From Pseudomonadota bacterium (GTDB lineage Bacteria > Pseudomonadota > Gammaproteobacteria > Xanthomonadales > Xanthomonadaceae), in assembly GCA_023391775.1 (NCBI GenBank), contig JAEWAG010000080.1, forward strand, positions 1 to 8,795: 8,795 nt of DNA, written 5' to 3'. The notes under the pieces were generated by a model. That model was not told the origin of the DNA. It saw only the letters and a list, made by a program, of their open reading frames with translations, and searched no databases. Numbering within the stretch: position 1 is the first letter of the stretch; each line of letters begins with the position of its first letter. Below are positions 6,063 through 8,795 of the stretch, one piece after another. A program made the position numbers and the translations under genes.

Positions 6063-6578
6063 TCAGCGCTTGGCGGTCACGCCTTCGGTGGTCTCGCGGG
6101 CGAGGAAGGCGAGGATCACGGACTCCTGGTGCTCGATCAGCCATTCGGCCATCGCCACCTCTTCGGCCAGGATCTGCTCGCAGACCTGGGCCACGTCCTC
6201 ATGGCCGGCCTGGCGCGCTCCGATGATCAGCGCGCGGTAGGAGGCGATCTCCATGTGCTCGAAGGCATAGCTGATGCCCACGCCCTTGGCGACCTCGTCG
6301 CTCATCATCGAATTGCCGACCGCGTGCATGGACGCCATCGCATCGGCCAGTAGGCTGCGCGCGACCGGGGTCGAGCCGCCGAGGCGATCGATGCATTCCT
6401 TCAGTCGCGAGGACTGCTGCTGCGTCTCCGACACATGCGCCTCGATTCGGCCGCGCAGCTCGGGATAGTGCTCGAGCCGGCCAGCCATCGCCTTGAGCAT
6501 GGTCTCGGCTTCCTGCTCCATGGTGTAGGCGTCCTGCAGCCACATCAGCACTCGTTCGCTACTGGTGCGCGTGGTCAT
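6063..6578 (-). CDS. YciE/YciF-type ferritin-like protein (DUF892)
   Basis: A protein of 171 residues, predicted as a helical ferritin-like bundle. Typical DUF892 sequence is seen: an N-terminal LQDAYTMEQEAETML helix (14-28), IEAHVSETQQQSSRL (45-59, candidate ligands E46, H48, E51), a GISYAFEHMEIASY helix (101-114, with E107, H108 and E110) and the acidic helix EQILAEEVAMAEWL (134-147). The exact metal ligands are not assigned. The family is stress-associated with unknown biochemical role; YciE and YciF are the E. coli members. Start at ATG 6578-6576 is set by AAGGAG five bases upstream; the longer reading from 6710 would cross the regulatory repeats. It is first gene of a pair with manganese catalase and divergent from the HWE kinase gene. 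Confidence 0.93.
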   Translation of the reverse strand: MTTRTSSERVLMWLQDAYTMEQEAETMLKAMAGRLEHYPELRGRIEAHVSETQQQSSRLKECIDRLGGSTPVARSLLADAMASMHAVGNSMMSDEVAKGVGISYAFEHMEIASYRALIIGARQAGHEDVAQVCEQILAEEVAMAEWLIEHQESVILAFLARETTEGVTAKR

Positions 6579-6621
6579 GGCGTCTCCTTGCTCAAGCGGT
6601 CTCCGCCGCGGCAGACCACCG

Positions 6622-6681
6622 TGCGCCGGCGTTGGTGCATGCGCCGTGTTGCGTGCATGCAGCGATTGCACGGATTGCACG
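6622..6681. repeat. Tandem 18-bp and 9-bp repeats in divergent promoter region
   Basis: Two adjacent 18-base units (6625-6642 and 6643-6660) match at 13 of 18 positions; each starts GCCG, ends GTGCATGC and is preceded by TGC. Three bases later GATTGCACG occurs twice head to tail (6664-6672, 6673-6681). The core GTGCA thus appears twice on the plus strand and twice as TGCAC. The cluster lies 44-103 bases upstream of the DUF892 start and about 70-130 upstream of the kinase start, as expected for operator sites serving one or both. Confidence 0.55.
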
Positions 6682-6707
6682 GGACGCGACCGACTCCACG
6701 CGGGCTT

Positions 6708-6738
6708 CACAATGCTGACCAGCCGGTTGGCTATTGTG
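6708..6738. promoter_or_regulatory. Inverted repeat just upstream of the HWE kinase gene
   Basis: CACAAT (6708-6713) and ATTGTG (6733-6738) are complementary arms around 19 bases that also contain AGCC-GGTT-GGCT (6721-6732). TATTGT at 6732-6737 could serve as a -10 box for the kinase gene, but no acceptable -35 was found at normal distance. If used, transcription would begin only a few bases before the ATG at 6751. The site could be a repressor operator or a -10 region; the sequence does not decide. Confidence 0.35.
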
Positions 6739-6750
6739 TAGCCGCCCCCG

Positions 6751-8163
6751 ATGTCCGGTCACAGCGAGACACCCGAAAGGATGCAAACGCCGTTACTCGA
6801 CACTCCACCGGTTCACGCCCACCAGGGCGGCACCCTGCACGAGACGGTCCTCGAGGCCATGCCGGACATGGCGTGCGTCTTTGATCCCGGCCTGCGCCTT
6901 CGTTATGCCAACCATGCCCTGCTCCGCGCGCTGGGCATGCGCCGCGAAGACGTGCCTGGCCGCACCTTCCAGGAACTGGGCTTCGCCGAATGGGACGCGG
7001 GCCTGCGCGATGTCGGCGCCACGGCGGTGTTTGCCACCGGCTGCACCCTGCGCGGTGACGTACGCCTGCGCGACACCCGTGGCCGCCGCACGATGGACTG
7101 CGTGCTCGGTCCGGTGCCTGACAGGGAGGGCAAGGTCGCTACGGTGCTGGCCGTGCTGCGCGACGTCACCCAGCGCAGCGCCCTGGAGCAGTCGGCCCGG
7201 CGCAGCGAACGACGCCTCCGCGCCATCGCCAGCGCCAGTTCCAGCGTGGTCTATCGCATGGACCCGGACTGGGCGGGCGTGCAGGTGCTGGTCGGTCCGG
7301 GCAGCGAAAGCCCGGCACCGCTGTCGCGCCTGGAGCTGGTGGCCGCCCACCTGCATCCGGAGGACCACGCGCGGGTCACCCTCGCCGCCGAGCGGGCGCG
7401 CGAGGAAACCACCGTGTTCGAGGCCGAATACCGCTGGCTTCGTGACGATGGCCGCTACCACTGGCTGGCCGCGCGCGTGGTTCCGGTGCGCGGCGACGAT
7501 GGACGTGTGCAGGAGTGGGTGGGCGCAACCACGGACGTTGATGTGCGCCGGCAGCAGGAGCGGCATCGCCAGCTGCTGCTCGACGAGCTCAACCACCGGG
7601 TGAAGAACACACTGGCGGTGGTCCAGTCGATCGCCGTGCAGACCCTCGGCGCGGACGGCGGACCGGCCGCATTGGAACGCTTCCAGAACCGGCTGCTGGC
7701 GCTGGCCAAGGCCCATGATCTGCTCACCGCCTCGCACTGGACCGGCACCTGCCTGCGCGACGTGGTGGAAACCGCCATCGGCCCGGGCATGGGCGGCGGC
7801 CTGGAGCGCTTCTCGATCGACGGGCCCGCGGTGCGGCTGTGTCCGCGCCAGTCGTTGGCCCTTTCCATGGCCCTGCACGAGCTGTGCACGAACGCGGTCA
7901 AGTACGGAGCGCTGTCGGCTCAAGAGGGGCACGTGCGCATCGGCTGGCAGCGGCATGCCGCCGCATCCGGCCCGCGCCTGCGGCTGGAGTGGCAGGAGAG
8001 CGGCGGGCCACCGGTATCGGCACCGACGCGCCGCGGGTTTGGCACGCGCCTGGTGGAACGCGGCCTGCGTCACGACTTGGACGGCGAGGTGGTACTCGCG
8101 TTCGACCGCAGTGGCGTAAGGTGCAGGATCGACGTTCCGCTGGTGGAGGACAGCCCGTCATGA
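6751..8163 (+). CDS. HWE-family sensor histidine kinase with two PAS domains
   Basis: A protein of 470 residues with no membrane segment, so a cytosolic sensor. PAS 1 spans about 30-140, PAS 2 about 152-266 (YRWLRDDGRYHWLAARVVPV is PAS_3-like), then the kinase core. H282 in DELNHRVKNTLAVVQS is the phosphorylated His. HELCTNAVKYGALS (376-389) carries the diagnostic His and the N-box Asn N381, and LEWQES (412-417) the W-x-E signature; RRGFGTRLVERGL (428-440) is the glycine-rich ATP lid. These define the HWE family. The ligand of the PAS domains cannot be told. The stop overlaps the receiver gene's start (ATGA), so the pair is co-translated. The start is uncertain: ATG 6751 has no Shine-Dalgarno site, and the in-frame ATG at 6781 has GAAAGG directly against it. 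It is divergent from the DUF892/catalase genes, a plausible target. Confidence 0.95.
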   Translation: MSGHSETPERMQTPLLDTPPVHAHQGGTLHETVLEAMPDMACVFDPGLRLRYANHALLRALGMRREDVPGRTFQELGFAEWDAGLRDVGATAVFATGCTLRGDVRLRDTRGRRTMDCVLGPVPDREGKVATVLAVLRDVTQRSALEQSARRSERRLRAIASASSSVVYRMDPDWAGVQVLVGPGSESPAPLSRLELVAAHLHPEDHARVTLAAERAREETTVFEAEYRWLRDDGRYHWLAARVVPVRGDDGRVQEWVGATTDVDVRRQQERHRQLLLDELNHRVKNTLAVVQSIAVQTLGADGGPAALERFQNRLLALAKAHDLLTASHWTGTCLRDVVETAIGPGMGGGLERFSIDGPAVRLCPRQSLALSMALHELCTNAVKYGALSAQEGHVRIGWQRHAAASGPRLRLEWQESGGPPVSAPTRRGFGTRLVERGLRHDLDGEVVLAFDRSGVRCRIDVPLVEDSPS

Positions 8164-8546
8164 ACACGCAAGGCCAACCCCTTCGCGCCCTCGTGGTGGA
8201 GGACGAATACCTCCTGCTGGCCCTGCTGGAAGACCTTTTGCCGGAACTCGGCTTCGTAGTCACTGCGCAGGCCGGCTCGCTGGAGGGCGCGCTGGCGGCG
8301 GCGGACGATCCGGACCGCTTCGACGTGGCGCTGGTGGACGTGAACCTCGCGGGCCAGCATTCCCACGAGGCCGTGGACAGGCTGCTGGCCAAGGGCAAGC
8401 CGACGCTCTTCATCACCGGCTATGGCACTGGCCATCTGCCCCCGCGGTTCGCTTCGCTGCCGGTCCTGGGCAAGCCGTTCGGCCGCGCCGAACTGGAACG
8501 CGCACTGGCACGCCTGCGCGCCGCACTGACACCCCAGGACGCCTGA
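8160..8546 (+). CDS. Single-domain response regulator, FAT GUY type
   Basis: A protein of 128 residues consisting only of a receiver. Acidic pocket E14-D15 (VVEDEY), phospho-acceptor D60 (VALVDVNLAG), T86 in PTLFITGYG and K105 in VLGKPFG. The PTLFITGYG...GKPF region matches the FAT GUY class, described for Sma0114 of Sinorhizobium meliloti, whose members are typically paired with HWE/HisKA2 kinases. There is no output domain, so it probably acts by protein contact, as a phosphate sink or as a relay to another regulator. ATG 8160 overlaps the kinase TGA (8161-8163), implying translational coupling and a cognate pair. No convincing terminator follows in the 139 bases before the next gene. Confidence 0.94.
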   Translation: MNTQGQPLRALVVEDEYLLLALLEDLLPELGFVVTAQAGSLEGALAAADDPDRFDVALVDVNLAGQHSHEAVDRLLAKGKPTLFITGYGTGHLPPRFASLPVLGKPFGRAELERALARLRAALTPQDA

Positions 8547-8685
8547 GCGCCCGCGTCGCGTCCCGCCGACGTCCGTCCAAGCCGTTCAGACTGCAGCCAC
8601 GCCGATGCCGGCGAATTCACGGGCGCTGGCCGGCTGGTTGCGGAACATGACCTCCATCGCCGAAGGCGCATGCGGAGAGTCCACG

Positions 8686-8795
8686 ATGAGTGCCGACCGG
8701 AATACCGGATTTGCCGAGCTCAAGGCCGTGGCCATGGACATCCTGCAGGGCACCGCGCACCGGCACGAACGAGGGAGCGATCCGATGGACAAGCA
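8686..8795 (+). CDS. Start of an unidentified gene (partial, runs off window)
   Basis: An open frame from ATG 8686 to the window end gives 36 complete codons, beginning MSADRNTGFAELKAVAMDIL and continuing with a charged His/Arg-rich stretch. GGAG lies eight bases upstream. In the same frame another ATG at 8785 has an even better GAGGGAG seven bases upstream, so the true start may be there, leaving only a few codons in view. The frame is also open back to ATG 8605 without a ribosome site. No family is recognisable. It follows the receiver gene in the same direction by 139 bases and could share its transcript. Confidence 0.5.
   Translation, partial: MSADRNTGFAELKAVAMDILQGTAHRHERGSDPMDK

Noticed and set aside
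5324..6226. Plus-strand open frame of 300 codons across the catalase gene
   Set aside because: Antisense to the manganese catalase, whose metal ligands are all present on the other strand; it also crosses into the DUF892 gene.
6708..6738. Reading the inverted repeat as a CRP/Clp site
   Set aside because: The arms are CACAAT...ATTGTG with a 19-base spacer, the wrong polarity and spacing for TGTGA-N6-TCACA.
6793..8073. Minus-strand open frame of 426 codons
   Set aside because: Antisense of the HWE kinase; the plus strand carries PAS and HWE motifs at expected spacing.

Overview
The window is GC-rich (clearly above 60% by eye). Real genes use almost only G or C at third codon positions and mostly have clear Shine-Dalgarno sites. 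This fits a high-GC proteobacterium; my best guess is a gammaproteobacterium of the Xanthomonadaceae/Lysobacteraceae type. That guess is inference, and HWE kinases are also very common in Alphaproteobacteria. Ten genes are complete and two are cut by the window edges. No tRNA, rRNA, CRISPR array, insertion sequence or phage gene was seen, and no gene-free stretch exceeds about 180 bases.

Left part (1-3984). After the 3' tail of a rightward gene (1-156), four genes read leftward: a small lipoprotein (3984-3655), an NtrC-type response regulator with a degenerate ATPase domain (3510-2203), a flavoprotein with a C-terminal Rieske [2Fe-2S] domain (2096-567) and a His-rich membrane protein (570-64). 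The last two overlap by an ATGA junction and are probably translationally coupled. A redox flavoprotein fused to a Rieske domain, tied to a membrane protein and placed behind an orphan regulator, is the least familiar assembly here.

Middle (4165-5070). A compact rightward set holds two small proteins (57 and 56 residues, the second hydrophilin-like) and an isochorismatase-family hydrolase, overlapping end to start. It converges with a manganese catalase gene on a hairpin that can serve as a terminator.

Right part (5082-8795). A leftward pair encodes a YciE/YciF-type ferritin-like protein (DUF892) and a manganese catalase. This pairing parallels the RpoS-controlled yciGFE-katN locus of Salmonella. 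Divergent from it is a rightward pair: a soluble two-PAS HWE histidine kinase and a single-domain FAT GUY-type receiver. The shared 172-bp intergenic region carries tandem 18-bp and 9-bp repeats and an inverted repeat. A partial gene starts at the right edge. Overall the window looks like an oxidative and general stress island: peroxide removal, a ferritin-like protein, a hydrophilin-like protein, redox flavoproteins and two signalling systems.
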